A stretch of 64,000 nucleotides of DNA from Draconibacterium sediminis (GTDB lineage: Bacteria > Bacteroidota > Bacteroidia > Bacteroidales > Prolixibacteraceae): positions 310,001 to 374,000 of the forward strand of contig NZ_JRHC01000003.1 in assembly GCF_000949475.1 (NCBI RefSeq). Direction: 5' to 3'. Under the pieces are notes generated by a model. It saw only the letters and a list, made by a program, of their open reading frames with translations, did no database searches and was not told where the DNA came from. Below are positions 16,825 to 25,801 of the stretch, in pieces. Made by a program: the position numbers and the translations under genes. The number at the start of each line of letters is the position of its first letter. Positions within the stretch are counted from its first letter, which is position 1.

Positions 16825-18909
16825 ATGAAGAAAATTGCACTTTTTATCTTTATTGCCATGACAATAATTAGCTGTACGCAAAAAGAGCCGGGGCAGGTGG
16901 CCAAAAACTATGTGCCTGAGACACCGAAATTAAGTTCAGATGTGATGACTCCTGAGGTTTTGTGGTCGTTTGGCCGCCTGGGAGGAGCGACGGTTTCGCC
17001 CGATGGTACCCAGGTTTTATACACAGTATCCTATTACAATATCGAGGAGAACAAATCGTACCGCGATATTTACACGATACCGGTTGCGGGGGGAGAAGCA
17101 AAAAATCTTACCAATACCGCCAGTAACGAATACAATGTTGTTTGGCGCCCCGACGGTAAAAAGATCGGTTATTTGTCATCAGCATCCGGCAGTGTTCAGT
17201 TGTGGGAAATGAATCCTGACGGTAGTGATAGGCAGAAGGTTTCGGAAATTGAAGGTGGAATTTTCGGGTTTCAATACGCACCGGATATGTCGAAAATATG
17301 TTACCTGCAAACGGTTAAGCTCGACAATGATATTCACGATCTTTTCCCGGATTTGCCAAAAGCCAATGCACGCCTGGAAACAGATATTATGTACCGCCAC
17401 TGGGATACCTGGCACGATTACACTTATAACCACATTTTTATTGCCGATTATTCGGATGGCAAAGTAGGAGCCGGAACCGACATTATGAGCGGTGAACGTT
17501 TTGATTCGCCAATGAAACCATTTGGCGGAACCGAGCAAATTGTATGGAGCCCCGATTCAAAAACGCTGGCTTATGTGTGTAAGAAAAAGGTAGGAAAAGA
17601 ATATGCGATTTCTACCAATTCGGATATTTACATGTACGATGTGGCAAGTGGCAAAACAAGCAATTTTACTGAAGGGATGATGGGCTACGACCAGAATCCG
17701 GTTTATTCGCCCGACGGAAAATACCTGGCTTGGGAAAGTATGGAACGCGACGGTTACGAATCGGATAAAAACCGTTTGTTTGTAGCCGATCTGGAAACAG
17801 GTGAAAAGAAAGATTACAGTGCCGGTTTTGACCAGAATGCGGCTGCATTGAGCTGGAGTGCCGATTCAAAATCGATCTATTTTATCAGCGACATTCATGC
17901 AACCGATGAAATTTACCAATTGGTTTTAGCCGATAATTCAATTACTCGTTTGACGGATGGTGTTCACAATTATCAAAGTGCAGTTCCGGTTGGAAACCAA
18001 TTGCTGGCGCAAAAAGTTTCGATGTCGCAGCCGGCTGAGTTGTATTTGGTTGATCCAACTACCGGAAAAGATAAAGCTTTAACCACCGTAAACAAGGGAA
18101 TTCTGGATCAGCTTACCATGGGAAAAGTGGAAAAACGCTGGATGGAGACCACGGACGGAAAACAAATGGCTGTTTGGGTGATCTATCCGCCACACTTTGA
18201 TCCGAACAAAAAATATCCGGCTCTGCTATACAATCAGGGTGGACCGCAGGGAACGGTTAGCCAGTTTTGGTCGTACCGCTGGAATTTCCAGATGATGGCA
18301 GCCAACGATTATATTATTGTGGCTCCAAACCGCCGTGGATTACCCGGCTTTGGCCAGGAATGGAACGAGCAGATTTCAAAAGATTATGGTGGACAGAATA
18401 TTAAAGACCTGCTGACTGCCATTGATGAAATGGCCAAAGAGCCTTTTGTTGACGAGACAAAATTGGGTGCAGTGGGTGCGAGCTACGGCGGTTATTCGGT
18501 GATGTACTTGGCCGGAAACCATGAAAAACGATTCAAAGCTTTTATTGCTCACGACGGTATTTTTAACTTCGAGCACATGTACACCACAACCGAGGAAATG
18601 TGGTTTGTGAATTTCGACTATGGTGGTGCCTACTGGGAAAAGGACAATGCAGCAGCGCAACGTTCCTACTCATTCTCACCGCATAAATATGTGCAAAACT
18701 GGGATACGCCAATTTTGATCGTGCAGGGTGAAAAAGACTACCGCGTTCCACCGGAGCAGGGAATGGCAGCATTTAATGCAGCGGTATTGCGAGGAGTGCC
18801 TGCACAAATGTTGTATTTGCCGGAAGAAAATCACTGGGTGCTGCAACCTCAAAACGGGATTTTGTGGCAGCGTGTATTTTTCAACTGGTTGGATAAGTGG
18901 TTGAAGTAA
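16825..18909 (+). CDS. S9 family serine peptidase lipoprotein (dipeptidyl/prolyl oligopeptidase type)
   Basis: About 694 residues from the ATG at 16825, which opens a lipoprotein signal (MKKIALFIFIAMTIISC, lipobox Cys17). The frame extends to 16753 but those residues precede the signal and are not needed. An N-terminal beta-propeller (about 45-430; VSPDGTQVLY, WRPDGKKIGYLS, WSPDSKTLAY, YSPDGKYLAWES) precedes the alpha/beta hydrolase domain with the triad Ser553 (GASYGGYS), Asp638 (GEKDYRVP) and His670 (ENHWVL). It should cleave peptides at the cell surface or in the periplasm. It converges on an M14 peptidase gene. Confidence 0.93.
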   Translation: MKKIALFIFIAMTIISCTQKEPGQVAKNYVPETPKLSSDVMTPEVLWSFGRLGGATVSPDGTQVLYTVSYYNIEENKSYRDIYTIPVAGGEAKNLTNTASNEYNVVWRPDGKKIGYLSSASGSVQLWEMNPDGSDRQKVSEIEGGIFGFQYAPDMSKICYLQTVKLDNDIHDLFPDLPKANARLETDIMYRHWDTWHDYTYNHIFIADYSDGKVGAGTDIMSGERFDSPMKPFGGTEQIVWSPDSKTLAYVCKKKVGKEYAISTNSDIYMYDVASGKTSNFTEGMMGYDQNPVYSPDGKYLAWESMERDGYESDKNRLFVADLETGEKKDYSAGFDQNAAALSWSADSKSIYFISDIHATDEIYQLVLADNSITRLTDGVHNYQSAVPVGNQLLAQKVSMSQPAELYLVDPTTGKDKALTTVNKGILDQLTMGKVEKRWMETTDGKQMAVWVIYPPHFDPNKKYPALLYNQGGPQGTVSQFWSYRWNFQMMAANDYIIVAPNRRGLPGFGQEWNEQISKDYGGQNIKDLLTAIDEMAKEPFVDETKLGAVGASYGGYSVMYLAGNHEKRFKAFIAHDGIFNFEHMYTTTEEMWFVNFDYGGAYWEKDNAAAQRSYSFSPHKYVQNWDTPILIVQGEKDYRVPPEQGMAAFNAAVLRGVPAQMLYLPEENHWVLQPQNGILWQRVFFNWLDKWLK

Positions 18910-18929
18910 TATCCAGAGCCTAAAAAAGA

Positions 18930-18966
18930 AAATGCCTTCCGTCAGCTGACGGATGGCATTTTTTAT
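18930..18966. terminator. Bidirectional terminator between the S9 and M14 peptidase genes
   Basis: A 16-step stem (18930-18945 with 18946-18961, one T/T mismatch), flanked by A-rich sequence on the left and T-rich on the right, so it can work on both strands. Confidence 0.85.
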
Positions 18967-18969
18967 GGC

Positions 18970-20223
18970 TTAATTTTCAAGCATAATTTCCATGAGATTG
19001 ACGGCGGTTAATTCGCCTTTTTTCCTGATCAGCTCGCGCGGAGTGTCGTCGCCAACTTCGTAGGTTACTGCCTCGGCACCAAATTCATGAAAAATTGAAA
19101 CCGTAGAATTGATCCGCTCAACATCGGCAGCATTCGGGCGGATATTCGGATCGTAACCGGGAATATCCTCTGCCATGGCTTGTATAATTTTAGGAACGAT
19201 TCCCGGCATATTTCCTTTTAGCTCCGGAGCGATGGTGTAGTAAATATCTTCGTAGGTAGAATGAAAATCGATGATAAAATAGAATTTGCGCTGCTCCGCA
19301 ACTTTGTCTTGCATAAATTTTCGGACGGCTTGCGTCTCCGGCTGGTTGAAAGCTTCCCAGTCGCGGTTTAGGTCAATTCCGCCAACACCATGGCGCCAGT
19401 GTCCATTGTCCACTCCGTCGGGATTTACACACGGCACCACGTAAATACAATATTCATCTCTGAACTTGTTGGATAATTCGTCGGAGGCACATAATTCCTC
19501 GGTAAAAGCTTTCATAGCCAGCCAGCCGGTAACTTCGGGCGGATGCTGGCGCGAAAGAACCAACAGCATCTTTTTACTTTCCGGATTGCCAATTTGTAAA
19601 TAGTTGATCGTGCGGCCTTCTTTACTTTTTCCTAATTGCTCAATACTTACAAATGATTTTTTAGCAAGTTCGCCTGCCCACTCATAAATGTCTTTTGACA
19701 CAATGAGTTCCTGTGCGGCAATCCACGTAGTATCGTTGTTTATCACTAAAGTAAATTCACAAAATTTAGGAGACTCACCTCTTGCTACCGATGCGGTGTC
19801 GGCTAAGTAAACGGTAGAATCAATTGGTGTCCAGTTTTTTCTGTCAGTGCTGATCTTCGGATAATACCGGTGCCCAAATCCTTCGTTGTAAGTGATTTTT
19901 AGCAGAATTTCTTTTTCTGTGTCCGACCAGATTTTAAACGCGTACCACGGACTTTCATTTATTGGTGTATTTTCAGGAGTGATCAAAACGGTAACTTCAT
20001 TTTCGCCGGTAAGCGCTACTCCGTTTAGTCGGGCTCCATCAAATTCGTTGGATACAAAAATGCCGTTGCCCACGTCAAATGTCTTTTTTAGTTGGTATTG
20101 AATGGGGCGGGTGAGGGTGCTCACTTTTTGAATGGGCTCCTGACCTTGCCATTTGCTGTCTTTTGGTTGGCACGAGCTTAGAAAGAAAAGGATTAAAAGA
20201 GCGAATATCAGGTGTTGTCTCAT
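18970..20223 (-). CDS. M14 family zinc carboxypeptidase lipoprotein
   Basis: 417 residues with a lipoprotein signal (lipobox LSSC, Cys18). After a beta-sandwich-like N-terminal domain (about 40-185) comes an M14 catalytic domain: zinc ligands in RQHPPEV (His227, Glu230), then NPDGVDNGHWRHGVGGIDLNRDW, the third ligand His in FIIDFHSTYED and the catalytic Glu in AVTYEVGDDTP. This resembles the cytosolic-carboxypeptidase-like M14 branch, which trims C-terminal residues. The gene starts 13 bp after the TlpA-like gene, so both are probably co-transcribed. Confidence 0.9.
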   Translation of the reverse strand: MRQHLIFALLILFFLSSCQPKDSKWQGQEPIQKVSTLTRPIQYQLKKTFDVGNGIFVSNEFDGARLNGVALTGENEVTVLITPENTPINESPWYAFKIWSDTEKEILLKITYNEGFGHRYYPKISTDRKNWTPIDSTVYLADTASVARGESPKFCEFTLVINNDTTWIAAQELIVSKDIYEWAGELAKKSFVSIEQLGKSKEGRTINYLQIGNPESKKMLLVLSRQHPPEVTGWLAMKAFTEELCASDELSNKFRDEYCIYVVPCVNPDGVDNGHWRHGVGGIDLNRDWEAFNQPETQAVRKFMQDKVAEQRKFYFIIDFHSTYEDIYYTIAPELKGNMPGIVPKIIQAMAEDIPGYDPNIRPNAADVERINSTVSIFHEFGAEAVTYEVGDDTPRELIRKKGELTAVNLMEIMLEN

Positions 20224-20235
20224 AACTATTCAGGA

Positions 20236-21456
20236 TTAGATTGTTTCGTTCAATAGTGTTTCAATTAAAGCTTCCGTTTCTGTTTTGTAATGCTCGTAAG
20301 CTTCGCCTGTTCCGGGGCCTGAAAAACCGGTATGTATTTCACGTATCTCGCCTTTTCTGTCGATAAAAATGGCAGTAGGATACGAAATTATTTTATTCAG
20401 CATCGGCAGTGCTTCCGCTGCTTTTTGCTTGTTTGATGTTCCTGCCAGAACCAGCTCCCACGAAACATTCAGATCATTTCGGTAACGTTCAATGCGTTGT
20501 TGGAAATAGTCAAAGTCGGGTTTTACTTCAAAATCAAGTCCGATAATTTCCAGTCCGGCGGCGTTGTATTTTTCATACATCTCAACCAGATAGCGCGTTT
20601 CGTCCATACAGTTCGGGCACCAGGTGCCAAATATCTGAACGATTACAGCTTTGCCTTTATATTTTTCATCAGCTAATGAAATAGTATCGCCCTCTTCATT
20701 CGGAAAAGCAAAACTCAATTTATCGTAGCCAGATTTCAGGAAAGTAAGCGTTTTCATATCGGCGAGTTCAGCGCCATCGGCTTTTACTGCACTCCATTTT
20801 TCTTTATAGGTATTGCCGGAGTAAAACCAACCGTTTAGCGTGGAATCATTGAGTTCGGCAGTAAACAAAAACACGTGCGCACCATCAAAACACGAGAGTT
20901 GCATGGTGTTGCCATTCACCGCACCTTCCAGGTAGCGGTAATCACCTGTTTCTGTCTGAAATGTTCCCGTAATGAGGTTGCCATCTTGCTCAAAAATCCC
21001 GATTGCCGGACTGTCGTTCTCTTCTTCGCCAAAGTTTACTTCCCATTTTCCGGAGAAATCAGCGGCATTTTCATCTGTTATTTCGAACCGTTCTTGAGTG
21101 CCATATTCGGCTTCAAACGGAATAGGATGTACTTTACTTTTGTTGTAGTTGAAGTATTCGCCACTAATTTTCTCGCCACTAATTCTGCCTTTGAATTCCG
21201 AACCAAAAACAGGCATTTTTATAAACACAGAATCTCGTCTATAAGCTATTTCCTGAACGTCAATCTGTTCATCGGCATTTGAAACCACAAGATGATTTTC
21301 ATTGAGTACTTCAACATTGAAAGGAATTTGTTGATCCGGATTTTGTTCATCGATTTGGAAAGCGAACAGCCAGTTTCCCGTTTTTAACACAGAATCGGTT
21401 TTTGGAGTGCAGGCACATAACATTCCCACCAAAATATACAGCGCAGTTTTTTTCAT
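20236..21456 (-). CDS. TlpA-like thioredoxin-fold lipoprotein
   Basis: 406 residues with a lipoprotein signal (MLCAC, Cys about 15). Residues 25-240 form beta-rich domains of the kind found before redoxin domains in Bacteroidota. The C-terminal redoxin/TlpA domain begins around 255; the active site GTWCPNC places Cys280 and Cys283. Proteins of this kind reduce or isomerise thiols in the periplasm (family knowledge). Its electron donor is unknown. It is the first gene of a likely two-gene transcript with the M14 peptidase. Confidence 0.88.
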   Translation of the reverse strand: MKKTALYILVGMLCACTPKTDSVLKTGNWLFAFQIDEQNPDQQIPFNVEVLNENHLVVSNADEQIDVQEIAYRRDSVFIKMPVFGSEFKGRISGEKISGEYFNYNKSKVHPIPFEAEYGTQERFEITDENAADFSGKWEVNFGEEENDSPAIGIFEQDGNLITGTFQTETGDYRYLEGAVNGNTMQLSCFDGAHVFLFTAELNDSTLNGWFYSGNTYKEKWSAVKADGAELADMKTLTFLKSGYDKLSFAFPNEEGDTISLADEKYKGKAVIVQIFGTWCPNCMDETRYLVEMYEKYNAAGLEIIGLDFEVKPDFDYFQQRIERYRNDLNVSWELVLAGTSNKQKAAEALPMLNKIISYPTAIFIDRKGEIREIHTGFSGPGTGEAYEHYKTETEALIETLLNETI

Positions 21457-21532
21457 CTCAGAAGTATTTTGCCTTAAATCTAAACAAAAATTAAAGAGTT
21501 GGCCAAGGCCGGGATTATATTGATCAAAACAT

Positions 21533-21540
21533 TATTTTTG
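21533..21540 (+). promoter_or_regulatory. Putative -7 box (TATTTTTG) for the Gfo/Idh/MocA-malQ pair
   Basis: Fits TAnnTTTG, 21 bp before the chosen ATG at 21562. It also argues against a start further upstream at 21499. Confidence 0.4.
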
Positions 21541-21561
21541 ACGAAACATTTGAAACAGACC

Positions 21562-22662
21562 ATGCAAAAAATACACGTAGGTTTTATTGGTGCAGGCGGG
21601 ATTGCCCGTGCTCACGTTTATGCGATTCAGGCCCTGAAGTTTTATTATAACGAAGTTCCGGAAATTGTTTTGGAGTCGGTGGCTTCGGCACGGAAGGAAA
21701 GTCGCGAAGCGTTTGCGCAGCAGATGGGATTTAAAAAAGCAGAGTCTGTAGAGGACTTGGCAAAGAATGATAAAATTGAAGCGGTATTTATTTTGGGGCC
21801 GAACAAAGTGCATTTCGAGCATTTTAAACTGGCACTGCAAATGCCCAACGTAAAATATATTTACCTGGAGAAACCGGTTTGTTCTTCGTTGGAAGAGGAA
21901 GAACAAATGAAAGAGCTGCTGGAAACGGCGGGTCAGGATGTTCGCATTCAGGTGGGATTTCAATATTTGCAGACTTCATCGGTTCGCGAGGGATTGAAAT
22001 TCTGGCGCTCGGGAAAAATAGGAAAGCCCATTCATTTTGATTTGAAATATTACCACGGCGATTACCTGCAGGAAAGTTACCGTAACAAACGTGTGACACG
22101 TTTAACTCCTGCTCCTGATGGCGGCGCAATGGCCGATCTGGGATCGCACGGAATTAGCCTGTTGATGGCTTTTATGGGAGAGGAACTGAAAATAACCAGT
22201 GGCTTGCAGGCAGGTGATTTCGAGGGTGTGCCTGCCGGATCTGATTTGTTTAGTTCGCTGTCGTTGTACGAACCTAAAACCGGTGCTGTTGGTAATATGT
22301 CGGCCAGTAGAATAAGTTCAGGTTCCGGCGATTTGGTGTCGCTGGAGATTTATGCTGAAAATGGTGCCTTCCGTTACTCATCACAAAATCCGGAATATTT
22401 TGAATATTATACCGAAGGTTCGGATCAATGGATAAAACAAGTGGTAGGCAGTAACTACAAACCGGTTACGAGTTTTCCTTCGGGGCACGTTCCGCCGGGA
22501 TGGTTGCGCTCGATGGTGCACGCGCATTACCAGTTTTTTACGGGCGATGACGCGGAAGCTGTCATTGCTGACCTGAAACACGGTTTGGCCGTGCAACGCA
22601 TCGTTCGCGAAACTGCCGATCATTTAAAACAATTCAGAGAAAACTTTAAGAATGACAACTAG
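21562..22662 (+). CDS. Gfo/Idh/MocA family NAD(P)-dependent oxidoreductase
   Basis: About 366 residues from the ATG at 21562 (MQKIHVGFIGAGGIARAH), where the Rossmann motif GxGxxG begins at once; a more upstream start would overlap the putative promoter. The conserved YLEKPVCSS block (the Lys of the EKP motif) and the C-terminal alpha/beta domain (GGGAM-like GGAMADLGSHG) are present. These enzymes oxidise or reduce sugars or their derivatives. The 3' end overlaps malQ by 11 bp, so both are translationally coupled and the substrate may be a glucan-derived sugar (inference). Confidence 0.88.
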   Translation: MQKIHVGFIGAGGIARAHVYAIQALKFYYNEVPEIVLESVASARKESREAFAQQMGFKKAESVEDLAKNDKIEAVFILGPNKVHFEHFKLALQMPNVKYIYLEKPVCSSLEEEEQMKELLETAGQDVRIQVGFQYLQTSSVREGLKFWRSGKIGKPIHFDLKYYHGDYLQESYRNKRVTRLTPAPDGGAMADLGSHGISLLMAFMGEELKITSGLQAGDFEGVPAGSDLFSSLSLYEPKTGAVGNMSASRISSGSGDLVSLEIYAENGAFRYSSQNPEYFEYYTEGSDQWIKQVVGSNYKPVTSFPSGHVPPGWLRSMVHAHYQFFTGDDAEAVIADLKHGLAVQRIVRETADHLKQFRENFKNDN

Positions 22663-24130
22663 AAAAAGCGGAATTCTGCTGCATATAACTTCGCTGCCGG
22701 GGCAGGAAGGTGTTGGAACATTGGGGAAAGAGGCCTATGCCTTTGTCGATTTTCTGGAGGAGAGTGGTCAGAAACTCTGGCAGATACTGCCGCTTGGGCC
22801 GGTTGGTGCGGGAAATTCGCCCTACCAGTGTTATTCTGCTTTTGCCGGAAATCCGGTGTTGATCGATTTGGAGCTGCTTTTGGATGAGGACCTGTTGAGT
22901 GCTGATGACCTGGAAACAATACCGGCGTTCAAAAAATCAAAAGTGGAGTTCGATAAAGTTTCAGCCTGGAAAAGCTCGCTGTTGAAAAAGGCTTTTCAGC
23001 ATTTTCAGGAGAAAAAGTTTGATCATTTCCGCGATGAGTATTACCACTTTTTGAATGAGCATGGCTGGTGGTTGAACGACTATGCTTTGTTTATTTCTGT
23101 TCGCAACCATTTTGGTGGATTGCACTGGAACGAGTGGGACCGTGGTATAAAATTCAGAGAGCCGGAAGCCGTATACGATCTGTCGGAAAAACTAGAGCCG
23201 CAGATCGCTTATGAGAAATTTGTTCAGTTTATGTTTTTCAGGCAGTGGCACCGCTTAAAACGTTATGCCAACGAAAAAGGCATTCAGATCGTTGGCGATG
23301 TGCCGCTTTACGTTTCGGGCGATAGCTCGGATGTTTGGACCAATACCGATATTTTTCTTTTAGACGATGAGCTGAATCCTATAGAAGTGGGAGGTGTGCC
23401 TCCTGATTATTTCTCGGAAACCGGCCAGTTGTGGGGCAACCCGGTTTTTGACTGGCAGCGCCTGAAAGAGCGTGATTACGACTGGTGGATGGCACGCCTG
23501 CATTTTAACCTGAACATGTTTAACCTGGTGCGTATCGATCATTTCCGCGGCCTGGAATCGTTTTGGTCGGTTTCGGCAGAGGAGGAAACTGCTATTAACG
23601 GCAAATGGGTGCCGGCTCACGGTTACGAAATGCTGAGTTTGATAAAAAGCCAGATCGGAGTTTTGCCATTTATCGCGGAGGATCTGGGAATAATTACCAC
23701 CGAAGTTGACCATTTGCGCGAACGTTTTAACTTGCCGGGAATGAAAGTGTTGCAGTTTGCCTTCGCCACTGATGCGACAAATCGGGATCTGCCACACAAT
23801 TACGAACGAAACTATGTGGTTTATTCGGGTACGCACGATAACAATACCACTTTAGGTTGGCTGAATGCGGTTGAAGGGGACGAAAAGGAACTGGTGGCTA
23901 AGTATGTTTCAGAGGAGCATGCTGCGAAACAAATTATGGAAATGGCTTTGGCATCGGTAGCTGACACGGCTATTTTACCCATGCAGGATGTGTTGGAGCT
24001 GGATGAAAAATCGCGAATGAACACGCCCGGAACAGCAACAGGAAACTGGGATTGGCGTTTTCAGTGGAAGCAGTTGAAAGTGGGGCAGAAGAAATTTTTG
24101 AAGGAAACTACGGAAAAGTATAATCGGTAG
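22652..24130 (+). CDS. malQ: 4-alpha-glucanotransferase (amylomaltase)
   Basis: 492 residues, normal for GH77. Family blocks are visible: KSGILLHITSLPG at the start, WQILPLGP, SPYQCYSAFAGNP, VGDVPLYVSGDSSDVW, the nucleophile region VRIDHFRGLESFW, the acid/base region FIAEDLGIIT and YSGTHDNNTTLGW. It transfers alpha-1,4-glucan chains between maltodextrins in the cytoplasm, in glycogen or maltose metabolism. A GT3 glycogen synthase gene lies at 34125. It overlaps the preceding oxidoreductase gene by 11 bp. REP-like repeats begin at its stop codon. Confidence 0.95.
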   Translation: MTTRKSGILLHITSLPGQEGVGTLGKEAYAFVDFLEESGQKLWQILPLGPVGAGNSPYQCYSAFAGNPVLIDLELLLDEDLLSADDLETIPAFKKSKVEFDKVSAWKSSLLKKAFQHFQEKKFDHFRDEYYHFLNEHGWWLNDYALFISVRNHFGGLHWNEWDRGIKFREPEAVYDLSEKLEPQIAYEKFVQFMFFRQWHRLKRYANEKGIQIVGDVPLYVSGDSSDVWTNTDIFLLDDELNPIEVGGVPPDYFSETGQLWGNPVFDWQRLKERDYDWWMARLHFNLNMFNLVRIDHFRGLESFWSVSAEEETAINGKWVPAHGYEMLSLIKSQIGVLPFIAEDLGIITTEVDHLRERFNLPGMKVLQFAFATDATNRDLPHNYERNYVVYSGTHDNNTTLGWLNAVEGDEKELVAKYVSEEHAAKQIMEMALASVADTAILPMQDVLELDEKSRMNTPGTATGNWDWRFQWKQLKVGQKKFLKETTEKYNR

Positions 24131-24393
24131 CCTCAGGAGAAAATGTGAATGAGTGATTGAGTGAATGGGTGATTGAGGAAGTGAGTAGGCGGTAGGCAAT
24201 TAGCAATAGGCAAAAAGCTCCATCGGGGCGAAATGTAATAGCCCGGTGCGTGAGCGCCGGGAGCAAAAGTTGAGCATAGTGAAATCGCGGTGGTAGCCTC
24301 AGGAGTCATAGCGAATGAGTAATTGGGTGATTGAGGGAATGAGTAGGCGGTAGGCAATTCGCAATAGGCAAAAAGCCCCATCGGGGCGAAATG
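24126..24393. repeat. Two copies of a REP-like palindromic unit
   Basis: A unit of about 105 bp occurs at 24126-24235 and again at 24292-24393 (period 166 bp), each starting GGTAGCCTCAGGAG and ending ATCGGGGCGAAATG. Each copy ends in a small hairpin GCCCC-ATC-GGGGC (24375-24387 in copy 2, one wobble in copy 1). Between them lies another hairpin, CCCGGTGC-GTGA-GCGCCGGG (24242-24261). The layout of paired GC-rich hairpins is that of REP/BIME elements, which are moved by TnpA-REP proteins in other bacteria. No such transposase is in the window. The first copy begins inside the malQ stop region. Confidence 0.6.
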
Positions 24394-24512
24394 GAAAAAA
24401 CAAAGTTTTCAGTATTCAGTCGCAATTTTCAGTTTTGCAATTCTACCGTGTTTTAGTTATAGGATTGGTGTCCACTCAAAAAGCTTTGGATGTAAAGGTT
24501 ACGTGATCAATG

Positions 24513-24725
24513 CCCCTGCAAAATGCGTTTGAGACCAACTTCTGTCATCGGAGGGCGCAAAAAAATAGATTTGAAACCAATATCAGTTACCTGGGGGCGA
24601 TAAAAAACGTGTTTGAAAGCTCCCTCAGCACCTGGGCATGCAAAAAAATGCGTTTGAAACCAACTTCTGTTAGCTGGGGACGCAAAAAAACGCGTTTGAA
24701 ATCAACTTCTGTCACCTGTGGGAGC
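24513..24725. repeat. Five tandem copies of a degenerate 42-bp repeat
   Basis: The core word (G/A)TTTGA recurs at 24527, 24569, 24611, 24652 and 24694, giving periods of 42, 42, 41 and 42 bp. Each unit has an A-run, CGTTTGAAACCAACTTCTGT-like core and CACCTGGGG-like end. A 76-codon ORF runs across, but the 41-bp step shifts the frame. Units 1-3 read F-E-T/S and units 4-5 read R-L-K-P/S, while the nucleotides stay conserved. The repeat is therefore DNA-level, not protein-level. There are no spacers, so it is not a CRISPR array. Confidence 0.65.
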
Positions 24726-24965
24726 TTTAAAATCAGCTAGTTAGTAATTTATGATATGTGGCCCAGTATCTGTGTGCCGCATCTGGTGCGACATTGGTGA
24801 ACTATTACAATTTTGCAGTTCTGCAATCTGGGAATTGGTATTTATGATTTAACTACAGAGTTAAACAAAGCAGGCACAGAGCTTCACAAAGTATCTTCTA
24901 ATTAAAGCATTTAGGCATTAAAGCATTGCAGCATTTAAACATTGCAATTGTAGCAATCGTAACGA
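24726..24965. other. Gene-free tail of the 24131-24965 intergenic region
   Basis: No gene supported. Around 24903-24948 the words AAAGCATT, GGCATT and AGCATTTAAACATTGC repeat loosely, a simple-sequence pattern. Nothing else recognisable. Confidence 0.4.
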
Positions 24966-25769
24966 TCAGCAACACAAAAACACTGCTTCAGCAAACTTTT
25001 GTGGTTGTTCGGCGTGCAGCCAGTGTCCGGCATCGGGAATATCAACAATTCGTGCTTCCGGATAAATTTCTTTTATCAGTTCTATATCCTCGTCCTGAAT
25101 GTACTTCGAAAGTAAACCACGGATAAAAATTACCGGGTAGGTTGTTATCGGAATTCGATCGTCGAGCCAGTGAATATTTACCCCACTCACAATTTCTTCC
25201 AGGTAATCGTAAAGCACTTCGGCATTCAGGCGCCATTGATACTGTTTGGTTTTTTTGTTTTTCTCTACATTCTTCAGAAGAAACATTCTGATGCGTTCGT
25301 CATCGATTTTTTCTGCCAGAAAATCATCCACATCGTTACGCGATTTCACCATCGAAAAATCAATGTCCTGCATGGCCAGCAGAATATTTTGATGCAGGTA
25401 AAACTGTCCCTCTTGTTTGAGTTGCAGGTAGTCTTTTGGGGCAATGTCGGCAATCACAAGTTTTTCTACCTTTTCAGGGTAATCGGCAGCAAACCACATG
25501 GCTGTTTTCCCACCCATGCTGTGCCCAAGTATGGTGGCTTTTTCGATGTTGTGCTTTTCGAAAAACTCCGCCAGGTCATCGCGCATGTCGTTGTAAGTGT
25601 GCGTTTCTGTAAATCCTGAACGTCCGTGGTTTCGCTGATCGATCATATAAATCGTATGCTTTTCGGCCAGTCGTTTCGAGATGTTCATCCAGTTATCCGA
25701 CGATCCGTAAAGTCCGTGTATAATCACCAATGGCGATCCACTGCCTTTTTTTCGGTAATATAAATCCAT
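24966..25769 (-). CDS. Alpha/beta hydrolase (YbfF-like esterase)
   Basis: 267 residues, cytoplasmic. The oxyanion strand VIIHGLYGSSDNW, the nucleophile elbow GHSMGG (Ser84), a lid region in the middle and the C-terminal GHWLHAEQPQKF with the catalytic His make a complete alpha/beta hydrolase of the YbfF/epoxide-hydrolase-like group. Substrate unknown. It starts 32 bp after pdxJ on the same strand, so it is likely co-transcribed, although no functional tie to vitamin B6 is evident. Confidence 0.88.
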   Translation of the reverse strand: MDLYYRKKGSGSPLVIIHGLYGSSDNWMNISKRLAEKHTIYMIDQRNHGRSGFTETHTYNDMRDDLAEFFEKHNIEKATILGHSMGGKTAMWFAADYPEKVEKLVIADIAPKDYLQLKQEGQFYLHQNILLAMQDIDFSMVKSRNDVDDFLAEKIDDERIRMFLLKNVEKNKKTKQYQWRLNAEVLYDYLEEIVSGVNIHWLDDRIPITTYPVIFIRGLLSKYIQDEDIELIKEIYPEARIVDIPDAGHWLHAEQPQKFAEAVFLCC

Positions 25770-25801
25770 AGTGTGTTAACTGCTGCTGCTGCCGTTTTGT
25801 T

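Noticed and set aside
24513-24725. CRISPR array
   Set aside because: Units are contiguous and diverged, without unique spacers, and no cas gene lies nearby.
24510-24740. ORF of 76 codons across the 42-bp repeats
   Set aside because: The repeat is conserved in nucleotides but read in two different frames after a 41-bp step, so it is not a selected protein.
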